DNA of 64,000 nt. Source: Onchocerca volvulus (Eukaryota > Nematoda > Chromadorea > Rhabditida > Onchocercidae). Position numbers and translations under genes: made by a program. The stretch spans positions 13,491,460 through 13,555,459 of the forward strand of contig HG738140.1 of the NCBI GenBank assembly GCA_000499405.2. The letters run 5' to 3'. Under the pieces are notes generated by a model. The model made no database searches. It had not been told where the DNA came from and saw only the letters and a program-made list of their open reading frames with translations. Below, in pieces: positions 36,942-50,489 of the stretch (position 1 is its first letter; every line of letters begins with the position of its first letter).

Positions 36942-37768
36942 TCAGTTTGTAAAATAGAACTTTGACTTAAAACTCGAGCTTGCATCTTCTGAGGTGCAAC
37001 TGCCTGGCTTTGTTTCATTTGTTTGCACTTCTTCTGGCATGGTTGTAGCACCGCGGTCCATTATTTTAACAGACGAAATTGCTTTCGCATAAGTCTTTTT
37101 TTTAAAATTCTTCCTTTTTTCCTACATAAATATCTCGATTTTACATAACTGAAAACAGAGTTCAAGTAAAAATGTTTAAAATAAGTAAGAATTTTTATTT
37201 TATTTTGCAAGTATTCAATGAAATGATTGGATCGAAATTAAATAAAACAAAACAATAAATTTTCCTTAATTTTTTGTTTTTTTTTCCCTTTTTTTATTCT
37301 TTATTTACGAACGAAAATTGTTCTGACAGTTCGTTTTAAATTTTTTAATTAATTCAAATTTTGAACTTATGGTAACTTTACTGTAAAAACTATTCAATTA
37401 TAAATAATATTTATAAAAATCAGCATGAAATTTCAAATCAGCCTAAAATTTAGTAAAATAAAAATGTTATGAACTATTATCAATAATTAGGTATGGACAA
37501 GTTAAGTATAATTTTAACTTGAAAAAAGATTCAAATTGTACTTATTCGACACTCGGCGATAATAATTACTAATCTAATTGATATAGCATTTATGAATCAA
37601 TGAATGTCTATTTTTGTCCAACAATATTTCTATAAAGATCCCTTAATTAGGTTTCTGAGAATCTGGCAAAATTTCAAATAACAAACCTGATAAGTTTCCA
37701 GATCAGTGATAACAGTTGTCGTAACATTTGCGCTTATTTTTTTCTGCTTGAATGATCCTTCATCATAA
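36942..37768 (-). CDS. C-terminal two exons of an unknown gene
   Basis: Exon 37687-37768 (after ATTTCAG) reads YDEGSFKQKKISANVTTTVI then TDLETYQ and ends at GTTTGT in phase 0. Exon 36942-37121 (after ATGTAG) continues in phase with EKRKNFKKKTYAKAISSV, then a serine/threonine/glutamate-rich end (MPEEVQTNETKPGSCTSEDA) and stop. The hydrophilic composition suggests a cytoplasmic or disordered tail. At least one upstream exon is required because the first visible exon starts in mid-codon; I did not find it. Confidence 0.45.
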
Positions 37769-38939
37769 CTGAAATTTTATGTAAAAATCTTACGAGAAAG
37801 AGAGAAAAAAAAATCTGATGCAAAATCCTTAACTAATTCTGGTTTATTGATTAAAGTTATTCGGAAATTATGCAATGATTGAAATTAAATAATTAATTAG
37901 CTTAATTGGGCGCATACTTAATTGTTTGTAGTGAAAACCTAAAATTTTTAATAATATTTCAAGAAGTATTTCATTCAAATATAGAATATATGTGAAATAA
38001 TCAATAAATTTTATCCTATTTCCATTACCAACAATTTTTAGTTCGAGATGAATCGTCAAGTAAATACCCAAGTGGCTTGTTTATAAAAAATAATGTTTTT
38101 AACATCCAATTGCCAAGTGAATACTCAAGTATCTTACTTACTTATAAGAAATGATAAATGCTTTTATCATTGATCAGTTCAAATTCGATATTCAAGTAGT
38201 TTATATTTTCTTACCATAAAATGAAACTGTTATTCTCCATAAACAAAAATGACTACTTCGTAATTTTAAGATAACTACTTTCTCATTTTCGGAATCATGC
38301 TATCAGTGAATGATGAATGCATTTGCTTTAAAAATTGAATCTATCAAACGACAAGAAAATATTCTTAAAATCATGGATTTTTGAAGATTTGTCGTTTTTC
38401 TGTTAGAATTTTTTTTTTTTTTGAACTGAAAATTGAAGTTTAATTTTGAAATTGTAAATGATAATTGTGAGAATTTTAATTATAATTTAACTTGAAAAAA
38501 AAATGCTGAAATTCTCAAAAAAAAATAAACAAATGTAAATTTAGCAAAATAAGAATAAGTCCTGAATAAATTTTGTTAGTAGAAAGGAAAGTTATCATGA
38601 AACATAGGAAACAGCATGGAGCAAATCAATAAATATAATTAAATAAAGCGAGAAATTTTTGATTGAAAAGCATTGTCATATTTTATTATTAGATTTTCAA
38701 TCCAATTTGAAAATTAAAATTTAATTGTGGAGTTTGTAAATGATAACTAAGAGACTTTTAATCATAACCTAGTTGAAAAAACATCATGAAATTATAAAAT
38801 AGTAAGCAGCTGGATAATAATTCTTTTTCACTTTCATCAGAAAAGAAAGCCATCATAATTTTGTTTTACAACAATCATTTGAGTTGAAATTATATACTTA
38901 AATTTCGTTTATTTTTTCAAATTTACGATGCTTTTGGTT
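37769..38939. other. Intergenic or intron of the gene at 36942
   Basis: AT-rich; the minus-strand ORF at 37868-38071 is not convincing. 38400-38480 and 38690-38770 share a diverged repeat (TTTTGAAATTGTAAATGATAA-like). Confidence 0.4.
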
Positions 38940-40020
38940 CCGTCCTCAAGAAGTGTCAATCAAAGAAAACAACCATCCAATCACTCATCATTATTTTTGT
39001 TTCTCAAAATAACAGCATATTTTTAAATGATTTCGAAATCTCTGGAAAAAAAAAATAACTCGTTAATTGTTTTGTTAGAAGCTAAAATTTGTTGCTTTTA
39101 ATACTTAGTCAGATTGAGACATTCATTTACAAACAAAAAAAAAAAAAAAAAAAAAAAAGAAAGAAAAATAGAAAAAGAAAAGATAATATTTCGTCTAATT
39201 TTAAAACATGGAACAAATAATTATATAGGAATTATATTTCTTCAAGAAGAAAAAACTTCTCTCAATGAGTTTCATCAAGCAAGTCATACATCTGATGTCA
39301 ATTTTTCTAAACAAGCAGTTAATTATGATATTCGAAGATTGTTATAGATTTATGCAGATGTGAACAAATTTGGGAAAAAAAAAGAAAATAAACAACTATG
39401 AAGCGATAGATGCTGAATTGGTCTTAAATGATTGAAATCAAGCAATCTAATTTGCCGATAACAAGCTAATTATCAGATCAGATAAAATCATTTGATTATT
39501 GATAGTATGAATTCATTCCAGGAAGCTTTTTTATTACAATGTTAAAAGCCTAATAGAAATGCTCCAGACAGACTGAAAGAGGGATCAGATTTCCCTAAAG
39601 AAAAGGTAGAACTTAATAACTGAATAGATACCTGTAACGTGGATTCAAACTTATGGTTGATCAATCAGTTGAGAGAATAATATTTCCATCATTTGTTTAT
39701 CGTAGTTATCATTATATCAACATCTTATATCTTGATAATTTCCGAATATTCTCATCCCAAGCTCCCTAGTGAAAATGAATTTTGCCAAAAGCAATGAGTT
39801 TAAACTATTTTCAAAATTCAAATGTAACTTATCTAAACTTATCTGAGACTGGAAATTGCTTTGATATTTCATTTATCAAAATTATTTATGATCATCGCAC
39901 TTATTTATTTGTTCCCTCTCTTCTCTCTCTCTTTCTATCCTTCTCTCGCTTCCTAAAAGATAAACTATGGTTTTTGTTAGTCAAAAAATTTGTAACTATT
40001 TTACATCTTAGATACTTAAT
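38940..40020. repeat. Segmental duplicate, copy 2 (pairs with 30770-31790)
   Basis: Same block order as copy 1, with indels and a long poly-A at 39128. Its counterpart of the 114-residue ORF is interrupted. The ORF at 39114-39347 reads through poly-A and is not credible. Confidence 0.65.
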
Positions 40021-40377
40021 CAAAATTTAACTATCAATTTTGTTTTGTTTCATTTTTCCATGTTAAAATTGCATATTATTAATATTATTTGTGATTTAAG
40101 TATCTACAATGTGAAAAAGATATTTTCAAGATTATTATATGCTCATTTTTCATCTTTTCCTTCAATCCCTGAATTTTTGATTTAAATTCCTCAAACGTAG
40201 GCCAAAATGTTGTGACAAAGTATTCAGATATTTAAAAATGACTAATCTTTTCTTCAAAATATGTCAGAAGGATCTGTACTAAAGGATTATTCAAAATTTC
40301 ATTGTCACTTATTCATGCTGTTCTTCCAGATATTCAGCTGTCTGAAGGTATCAGATTTGTAATCATATTCAAAAGAG

Positions 40378-40820
40378 ATGACTGACAAGCTGAAAATTAG
40401 ACGATTAACCTCAAGAGCATCATATGAGGAAAATTTTGACGAAATATTGGAACGAGTTTTTATTGCTATAGGAAAGCGAATTACTCAGTTTTCATCCGAC
40501 AAAGATTAAACAAATATTCTTTATCGCTTTTTTGTTACTACGCCACAAATTTCTCTAAAATCGAAAGCAAATCTAAAAAAATTTGGTTGTTTCATTTATT
40601 AATTATATAAGAAATAAGGCAGATTGCAATAAGTTGATGAAATCGAATGAACTGATTGGATTATTCTTTATATAATTTTGCAGAACCATCTGAAATTGCA
40701 AACTTTAAACGAGATCGTCGATCTAGAATATTGCATTGGCGCGACGGCAGAATTACTACTCTGCCACTCCTAACAAAATCTCGGCAACTCATTTCTCAAA
40801 CAAATTTCACCAGTAGCAAA
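40378..40820 (+). CDS. Small candidate gene, unresolved frame
   Basis: The frame at 40378-40509 starts MTDKLKIRRLTSRASYEENF and runs 43 codons. A second stretch at 40684-40820 follows TTTTGCAG and ends at AAA/GTATGC. It is open in one frame without stops (EPSEIANFKRDRRSR...) and looks equally protein-like in another (NHLKLQTLNEIVDLEYCIGA..., stop after 29 codons). Splicing ILER to NHLK in phase 0 would give a 55-residue protein, but that donor (GTTTTT) is weak. No family recognised. Confidence 0.3.
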
Positions 40821-41489
40821 GTATGCTTAGCTATTTATTATTGGCGAGTTTGAATCTATAAGGCCTAATAATATAACCAAGAAATTCAGAATAAAATAAA
40901 GTTGATCATTCTGATTGCTAGCGATGATCAATTCGCTGAAGAAAAAGCTGAAAATCGAGCACTTAAAACAATCCAAATTATGAGAAATTATTTGAAAAAG
41001 AAAGAAAAAAAAAATCATGGCAAACATTTATTTGTAATCCAATTTATACCGTCTACTCTAGCTTAATCCATTTTCTCATTTTTGCCTAATCTAGCTTAAC
41101 CTTTTTTTTTTTTTTTTCAGTAATGCAACATAATTTTATACATTCTCATTCATACTGCACCCAGCAAAAAAGTTTTTTTCATATGATCAGTACAGCACAA
41201 TAAAAATTGATTTCATGGTAATTTGAAATTTTCGAGCGAAAACTTTTATGGATTTCCAAACTGATTGACTAAAAATCAAAATTATTAATAGAAATTTTAT
41301 ATCAGAAAAATGAATGATCTGTTAAGAATTAGTTAACTGGCAATATTATCATTCTTTTTCTTTTTTCTTTTTTTTTGCAGTGCAAGCAGTACTGCAAGCA
41401 ATATTATTAAAACTCTTTAATGATAATAGTAATTTTATAAAAAATTATGCAAGTCACTAGTAAGACTTTCAAACATTTTAATGAGCTCA
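40821..41489. other. Intergenic
   Basis: AT-rich with poly-T near 41102; minus-strand ORF at 40827-41027 unconvincing. Confidence 0.5.
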
Positions 41490-42090
41490 ATGATAGGAGT
41501 AGTAACGTTTGCAAATGATTTAATCTTTCAGAATTCAGTATTTATGTATGATACACAAACATTAAATCCGATGTATCGATCATACATTGTTTCTGACCAA
41601 TAATCAAAAGGCATAATTGTTTCAACCGTTTCGCTGAAACATGTTATTTCGAATTTTTGCACATCAAATAAAAAGAAGAAAAAAAGGAAATAACAGAAAA
41701 AAAATGCATGAGGAAAATAAGTAGCAAAGTAGGTCAAGAAAAATTAAAATAGTTGCCAAAAAAGTGATCGTGCCTGACAATATTAATAGAATAATCGACA
41801 ACCAAATGATGCAAGATTGCCATTTCATGGAGTGACAAATTTCGTATATTCAGCCTGTTCCAAGCATGGAACAAATGCAACACTCTAAATATTTTGTTTT
41901 TAGAAAAAATGCAAGTGAAAAAAAAGAAAAAAAAACTTTATGCATGATATTTGTATGAATTTTTCACATTAATCTATGAAAGCTTCAGCAAAAATTTTCA
42001 AATCCTTCCCCCTACGACCTCATTCAAAACTCTAGCTGTGAGCATCACCATACACTTTTGGTGTATACTGACCGTTACTGACCCCTTGTC
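41490..42090 (+). repeat. Direct duplicate, copy 1 (pairs with 42970-43610)
   Basis: Shares GATGTATCGATCATACATTG, GTTATTTCGAATTTTT and AAATGCATGAGGAAAA with copy 2 in the same order. Relative to copy 2 it lacks roughly 45 bases in the middle, and it has a TAA in the reading frame that copy 2 keeps open. Confidence 0.8.
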
Positions 42091-42969
42091 AATAATTATG
42101 ACGAATATATCTTTTTTACGTTATGATTTTTGCATAAATATTATTAAATTTGGTTTTATTAACTAAATTATGATGAAGATTTGATGCTAATTTTAATTTC
42201 AATTTGCAGCAGTTTATTTTGATATCTAGTCTATTTTATTTAGAATATGCAACTTTTTTTTTTTTTTTTTTTGTGATAGTAAAGTGAATCATATTTTCCC
42301 GTCTGAAAACAAAATAGAAATTGCATTTATCAACGAAAGTATGTATATCTCAGAAATTTTTTTTAATTAAAATATTTATTACTTTAATTTGAATCGAATT
42401 ATAGGAAGAAACAATTGAAAAATTCACAATTAATTTGACTTTTTAAAAATTATGAGCTTAGTTATTCATCCATTTCCCACGAAATTTTATTTTATTAAGA
42501 AATCTTTGAAATTATTGCAACTATTAGACGAGCATAAGCATCAATATTCTTTTATGAAATATTTTGTATGAAAAGCATCAAGCTATCATAATACACAACA
42601 GTTTGAAAATGAATGTTTAAGAATATTAAAATAGATATATAAAGTTCATTCTTGCCGTTGTTCGTTCGCTTCTTTACGCTTAATTGAAAATTTTTCCTAC
42701 ATTTTTGGGAAAGCAACTGTGAAATGATCATTAGCCAAGGAAGCAACCATTTCTTTTTTTTATTCCTTACCAATCAAATGCTATTTATATTTATAGTTTT
42801 TAATCGAATAACAAATAAAAAAAGTAACTTGAAAAGCAAAAATAAATAGGCAATATATTTCCATTGAGATAGAAATGTTACTATTGCTTATTTTGATAAA
42901 ATAAAGTGAAAATCAAGAAGAAATAGCTCCCTCATTATTTTACTTTTTATGGTTTTTTTTGATTTGATA
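42091..42969. other. Intergenic between direct duplicates
   Basis: Poly-T near 42252; no supported gene. The minus-strand ORF at 42552-42773 has no features. Confidence 0.5.
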
Positions 42970-43610
42970 AACGTCTACAGTAGGAGTAGTAATGCTTACA
43001 AATGATTTTTTCCTTCAGAATTCGGTATTTATGTATTATGCACAAACTTCAAATCTGATGTATCGATCATACATTGTTTCTGATCAAGAATCAAAAGATA
43101 ACCACCTATCCATTGCTATGGTATTACTGGAATACAGAAATCATAAGTGCATAACTGCTTCAACAATTTTGTTGAAATATGTTATTTCGAATTTTTACAG
43201 AACGAATAAAAAGAAGAAAAAAAAATGCATGAGGAAAAAAAGTAGCGAAGTAAATCAAGAAGCATTAAGATAATTGCCAAAAAACTGATCATGCCTGACA
43301 ATATAATCGGTAATCAAATGATTAAAACTGACATTTCATGGAGTGATAAATTTTAAATATTCAGTCTGCTCCAAGCATGCTACAATTATACCATTCTAAA
43401 ATACTTTATTCTTTAGAAGAATGCAAATAAAAAAAAAATCTTATGCATAATATTTTCATGAAGTTTTCAAATTAATTTATCAAAGCTTTAGCAGGAAATT
43501 TCAAACCTTTCTCCTCTGACTTCGTCCAAAACTATAGTTCCGAATATTACTATAGACTTCTATTAACTTTGCATATACATTTTACATGTTACCTCATTCA
43601 GCGATGCATA
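42970..43610 (+). repeat. Direct duplicate, copy 2
   Basis: Pairs with 41490-42090. It contains an open frame at 42992-43273 (93 codons) that includes NSVFMYYAQTSNLMYRSYIV after a CTTCAG acceptor and a lysine-rich end. The frame may be a surviving exon of a small unknown gene whose other copy is broken; no family recognised. Confidence 0.7.
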
Positions 43611-43685
43611 TTGTAAATTTATTTTGCGAAACAGATTCTACGGAATTTTCGGTATAATGTGGATGAAATAGGAAAGCATCAGTAA

Positions 43686-43973
43686 ATGTATAATGGAGAT
43701 GCGTTACGATTTACAGAGAACGGACCAAAGCAAACAAAGCTGATAAAAAACTGGACGAATGGGACGGAACAGAAAATACATGAAAAAAGTACTGAGTTCA
43801 GAAGACATAATAAATGCCAGAATGAAATGAGTGAAAATCGTCCTGACAATTTGACTTATTGTGAAGAGCATCTGATCAATTCAATTTCTGTTTCCATATG
43901 CACTGTTGCTAACTTAATCTTTGCTTTGCATATGATTTTCTTGTGTCATATTCAATGTGTTCATGCCAGCTGA
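43686..43973 (+). CDS. Hypothetical 95-residue protein
   Basis: A single open frame starting MYNGDALRFTENGPKQTK. The hydrophilic, lysine/asparagine-rich first 65 residues contain two NxT sites, and the C-terminal hydrophobic stretch (SVSICTVANLIFALHMIFLC) could be a tail anchor. Composition is better than in most ORFs of the region. No introns or family recognised, so it remains uncertain. Confidence 0.3.
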   Translation: MYNGDALRFTENGPKQTKLIKNWTNGTEQKIHEKSTEFRRHNKCQNEMSENRPDNLTYCEEHLINSISVSICTVANLIFALHMIFLCHIQCVHAS

Positions 43974-44258
43974 TATACATATTGTGATATTTTGGAAATA
44001 AAAATTAACTGCATATAAAAAAGTTTTTGGAATCCATATAGTGGATAAAACTGAACTAGTCAGGAATCAGACTGATGCATCATTTCGTTTGAAGGAAGAC
44101 GAAATTCCGAAAGTTCGTATATAACAACGAATATCAAGGCTTTGTTTCCAGAATGATAGTTTTTGAAAAAGACAAAGCACTACGTATTTACAGATTAATT
44201 TGATTTGGAAATAAGCACGATTAGTTCTCTTAGCCACGTAATACTTGAAACTATTCAC

Positions 44259-45363
44259 TCGTCAATTTTTTGCACTATGAGTTTGATCTGATTGAATCTT
44301 TGAGACTTTATTTTCGAAATATAAAATCAACAAAATTGCAATAATTTTGTCATTCTGTTGGACTAAATATCAATTTCAAAAAAAAAGTGACATTTGTTAT
44401 CTCCAGAAAATGGACTGATAAATGAAAAACACAATTTTTGAGAATCTTGTTCACATTTAAATAGAACGATAGTTAAATGACGTAGAATAACCTATTTGTC
44501 CCGAAAGAAATGAGGAGTTTGAATGAGTGAACAGTAATGCACATTACTTAATGCAGCGCTGCATCTAAATTTCCAGAATTGATCTTTTTATACCTTTATT
44601 CCGACAACTTACTTGATAGTAGATTAAATCAAAACGCATTAATATCTTCCTAGTTTCAAATAGACCAACGAATCCATAAACATGTTTCTCTCAAAATACT
44701 AAATAAAGGGACAAACATGTTTCCCGCCAAAACGGTTATCAGATTTACCATCAAAAGGAGAAAACACATTTCATAACAAAGTACAAATATGTTTCCCGCC
44801 GAAATGATTAATTACCGCCAAAATGGTCGGATTAACAGGAAAACAAAGCAAGGTCGACCAATCAAGAGCGATAAATTGGATATCAGGAAAGAAGAAGTAG
44901 TTTCGGAAGGGCATATAATATTCGAATTTTGGAGAAGAATCATTCTTATCTAGAAATTCTTGGCTAAATATCTCAGCTTCTACAACAATCGACAGTTCCA
45001 TAACAAGCAATCGACAATCTTGGACGAATATTCTGCAAATCAATCGATAATCTTGGACCATATATTAGCAACAAAGGAAGAATAATTCTGTGATCAATTA
45101 TTTTGGGTATTCTTCGATTTTTGTTTGTATTATGCGGAAAGAAGAATTCTTCCATCTAATAATAAAATGCTTTTCTTAACAAAGATTCGGTTGTTCAACA
45201 AAAAAAAAATCTATTTTCTCGATAAGTCCAAAAATAGTGAAATTGACAAATTTTTGACAATGAAATCTTAGTATTACTAATGATCTCTGAAACAACAAAT
45301 CAGACTTTTCGTGTATTGAAGAGACAATCTGTTTCAAATTTAACAAATTCGGAGATAGACTTA
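44259..45363. other. Intergenic with a dispersed repeat motif
   Basis: 44714-44734 carries CATGTTTCCCGCCAAAACG, whose reverse complement occurs at 63646-63666. A degenerate copy is at about 44790. The minus-strand ORFs at 44771-45155 overlap, cover internally repeated ATCGA(C/T)AATCTTGGAC text and are probably non-coding. Confidence 0.45.
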
Positions 45364-45454
45364 TAACACTATAAACAAAACTGGGTAAACTATAAACAAA
45401 GGGATAAAGATGACACTATAAATACTTGTAACACTATAAACAAAACTGGGTAAG
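45364..45454 (+). repeat. Short direct repeat
   Basis: ACACTATAAACAAAACTGGG occurs twice, 65 bases apart, with a shorter related piece between. Confidence 0.8.
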
Positions 45455-46901
45455 AGGTCCGCATGAATGATAAAAAAGGAAACATTGTTGGAGAACCTGG
45501 AACAGAAGCAGATTGAAATGAGTCAAAAATGAAAAAGAAATATGCACATTCTATAACATTTCATTTTTTATCAATATAATTTTAGAATTCTTTGCCTTCC
45601 ATGAAACTTTGAAACTTATTTGAAGCAAACCTCATGAAATAATAAATCGAATGGAGGAGAAATGGAGAATGATGGCTAATTGGGACGCCTATCCTCGCTA
45701 TGCACTACCGTCGAACTTTGCCACATACAATCAAAATTTTTGGAACTTTGCATCATTTTTTATCCAAAATATATTTATTTTCTCCTCACTCAACTTAGCT
45801 CTAATTTAATAATATTCGAAACAAATTCATTGAAAAGAAAATACGAGAAACCTTACGTCATGCGCAGCTAATTAATTCTTGAAGGTTTGATTTGAATAAA
45901 ATCAATTCATTAGCATTTTTTCAAGTTTACTTGCATCCTTAATATAAACTAAAAGAACGAAATAAGACTTATTAAACTGAAGAACGATTGTAGCGAAATG
46001 TATGAAAATTAAGCTCCAATTTTCTTCTAAAGCAAAATGATTTTAAATTATCTTAATGAGATAGTTATATTTCGGAGATCCGAATCATACTACAGCTGAA
46101 ACAAAAAATTTTGAAATGATCAGCGTACTGAATTAGGTACCTGTCTGTCCGATTAAAATTTTTTAACAAATCAATGAAATTATCACACATTCAAATTCAT
46201 ATGAAAAATAAGAGAAAATGTCCAGAAAAAAAGTCAAATGATTGGATTATTTATATGGCAGTGAGTAATATAATAGAAACCTATTATGATTTCTTCAAAT
46301 TTCACACGGATTTTTCAAATTAAAAAATAATTTGCTACTTATAAAAGGGATAAAATAATCATAATAGCTGAAATTACCACAGAAACTAGCTATAATAAGT
46401 AAAATTTGCAACATGGAACTTTTTCGTGCTATCATTACAGTAACTTTCAAACATTTTTTATTAAACCAGGGGCTGATGATCAAACCCGTGCTATTATTAG
46501 AAGACAACGATTTAATATTAAATAATCCTAAACTTTAAGAGAAAAATTATGAAAAATGAAATGTAACAAATTGAATGAAATTTCCAAATAGGAAATATGA
46601 ATCGAATTAAAATTAAAAATTAATAGCTTTGTGCAAATTAAATCAATAATTCATACCTATATTGGAATTAATGTTTTCAAATTAATTAATATTTGATTGC
46701 AGTCTTCCCATATGATGTATAACATATTTCATTGAAATATTATTTTATATTAAGAAAAAGAAAAGAATTTATTTAATTTAAAAAATAATCAAATTTAATG
46801 CAAAATTGTTATTATTAATTATTCATGCAACACTGTATAATTTTTTAGAAGGAAAATTTGTTGCATTAATTAGTCTAAAAGGTCCAATTAAATCGGAAGA
46901 G
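45455..46901. other. Intergenic
   Basis: ORFs at 45680-45871 (+) and 46295-46507 (-) have no recognisable features. No gene supported. Confidence 0.45.
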
Positions 46902-47036
46902 TTCAATACACCAATTAATTTTCCATATATGTATGTTTCGTCAATCTGAGTTGAAAAAAATATATATCTGGGTTTTTTTAACTCAATCTGAGCTGAAAAA
47001 TATATTCAATACACCAATTAATTTTTCACATATGTC
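46902..47036 (+). repeat. Tandem-like direct repeat of about 104 bases
   Basis: TTCAATACACCAATTAATTT is present at 46902 and 47005, and CAATCTGAG(T/C)TGAAAAA occurs twice between and beside them. Confidence 0.7.
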
Positions 47037-47975
47037 AGTATTGTAGTTAAATTTCTTCTCAACTACTAATTAACTTCTAACAATATTTGAATGTATTTAC
47101 AAATATTTGTACCTGATTAGTCGATATATTTTCCTTTTAATGATTTAGTTAATGAATCTTTTTCGATGAAAAATTTTCAAAGTTTTGCAGCGAAAGAAAG
47201 ATAAAAATTTAAAAAAACAAAAGAAAGGAAAATAAGATTTTTCCAACGAAAAAAAGGAAAAAAAAGCATTTTTTCACTTTTCATAAATAATTGCAATTTT
47301 TTGTTGCTTAATTAATAAGTCTTTTTTAAAGTTATTAAATGAATGCTGAATTTTACGCAACATTTAATTAAATATCTGCCACTAAATAGCATCATTTTTT
47401 TACGTAATGATCATGACCTATGTTTTTTAACTACTAACAGTTTGTCTTAAATATCGAAAAATTAAATGCCAGTTGTTTAAATTCATGGTATATTTTTTAT
47501 ATACAAAATTTTCGATATTTATTTATTATTTATAAACATAACCAATCAAAAAAAAAAAGAAATTATTTGATATTGAAATAATCTGAAAAATTTGAAATCC
47601 ATCAAAGCTTGCCCAATTGAAAAAAAAAAAAAATGATCCATTAAAATCCATCAAATCTTGTTTAATCTTTGCATGAAGGTTAATGTAATTGTAGAGAAAG
47701 TACAAACTTCAGTACTTCACGGAAAAAAGAGGAAAAAAAGTGGTAGAAACTACGAATGAATCCAACTTTTATTCGTAATTTATAGCAGATAAAAGTTATA
47801 TTTACGTAATGCAGAAGTTAAGGAAATTAGTATTCTCCGCAGGATGAAGATCAACAGACATCAATTTTGACCGATTATTTTATTTGTCAAAATGGCAATC
47901 AACAGGTATTGAGAAAATCTTTTGATTGTTTGCTAAAATACTATAAATATAAGAAGCTAAGAATAGTATAAATTC
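47037..47975. other. Intergenic, low complexity
   Basis: AT-rich with poly-A runs; no gene seen. Confidence 0.5.
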
Positions 47976-48125
47976 AAATAATAATTAGTGTAAAAACTCT
48001 GGGAATAATAATTATTATAAAAATCTCCGAAATAATTATTGTAAAAATTCTCGAAATAATAATTACTGCAACAATTCTTGAAGTGATAATTGTTGTGAAA
48101 ATTCTCTAAATGATAATTGCTGCAC
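47976..48125 (+). repeat. Minisatellite, about 27-base unit, 5-6 copies
   Basis: Diverged units of the form ATAATAATTATTGTAAAAATTCTCGAA follow one another head to tail (positions 1-20 of the unit: ATAATAATTATTGTAAAAAT). The units vary by substitutions and small deletions. Confidence 0.75.
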
Positions 48126-48149
48126 AGAAGAATCGTATAAAAAAAATTG

Positions 48150-48520
48150 GCCTAGTTGCATGTTACCAAATACTACCAAATCATTGGCGTTGGTAACTTT
48201 CTTCGGTACTTCCATGGATGCAAATGTGCTTCGTACGATTGCTTTTTTCTAAATACCGATGTGTAAGTAAAAACTTTAGGAATGATACTTCCATATTTTA
48301 CAGCATTTCTTAGCTACTTGAGAGATCGCTTAGTGTTACGACCATATGCCAGATAGGTATATTTCAAGATATTTCCTCTTATCATTTCTAATCATCGACT
48401 GGTTACCGGTAATACTAATGCACTGCAAATTAAATTGAGTTTTTCAGACTGGTGGTCCTAAATTTAAAGCATTGGAAATGAAGCGTTCATTTCTAAATGT
48501 TAAAAGATGTTTATTATGTT
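48150..48520 (+). CDS. Coding-like segments, unresolved
   Basis: A stretch at about 48155-48263 is open in two frames (LHVTKYYQIIGVGNFLRYF... running into a consensus GTAAGT donor, and MLPNTTKSLALVTFFGTS... stopping before it). After TTTTACAG near 48304 a frame reads FLSYLRDRLVLRPYAR and stops. After TTTTTCAG near 48448 a frame reads TGGPKFKALEMKRSFLNVK. The splice signals are good, but no phase-consistent model could be built. Possibly a pseudogene. Confidence 0.3.
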
Positions 48521-49060
48521 GATCAATTGATAGATTTAGCATGAGAAAGTGGGTAAATTGTTTCATTCATTTCATAGGTAATTTTTTGACAGCAATTTAT
48601 GGCAAATATATAGAAGCATAATAATTTGAAGTTCAATCTCATCATTTCTCGAAAACGGAAGAAAAACTCGTTAATGATATCATTCTTCATTATGGCTGCC
48701 AAGTAAAAAAAAAAATACCCAACAATTTACGAAAGTCGTGAATTCTTGAAATATGCAAAAAAAACCTAACTTATTAATCTCTGCCTGAAAGATGGTAATA
48801 TTAACTGATTCAAATTGTCTCTGACTGTGAAAAAATCGAACTCCCGATAAATGCAATGAGGAGAGCGAAGGGATTTGCATCATTCCCATCTTGTTTTTCA
48901 TATATTTAAGATATGAAAACCTAATATTTCTATTAGTAAAAAGGTAACCTTTTCAAAATTTATATATTATACCTCAGCTTGCCGCTATTTACTCTGAAAA
49001 CCGTTTATTACTATGAGATAAAATTCATGAATAGCTTGTCAACTAGTAATCAGGAAAACA
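48521..49060. other. Intergenic
   Basis: The minus-strand ORF at 48680-48901 is unconvincing. The plus-strand ORF at 48979-49290 is the shadow of rps-9 exon 4. Confidence 0.5.
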
Positions 49061-49066
49061 TTTATT
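49061..49066 (-). promoter_or_regulatory. Polyadenylation signal of rps-9
   Basis: TTTATT on the plus strand is AATAAA on the gene strand, 59 bases past the stop codon. Confidence 0.7.
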
Positions 49067-49124
49067 TTAAGATGTGCAGGATAACAGTGATAAACGATAA
49101 CAGTAATTTTTATAAAGTTTTCTT

Positions 49125-50489
<1,365 letters not shown>

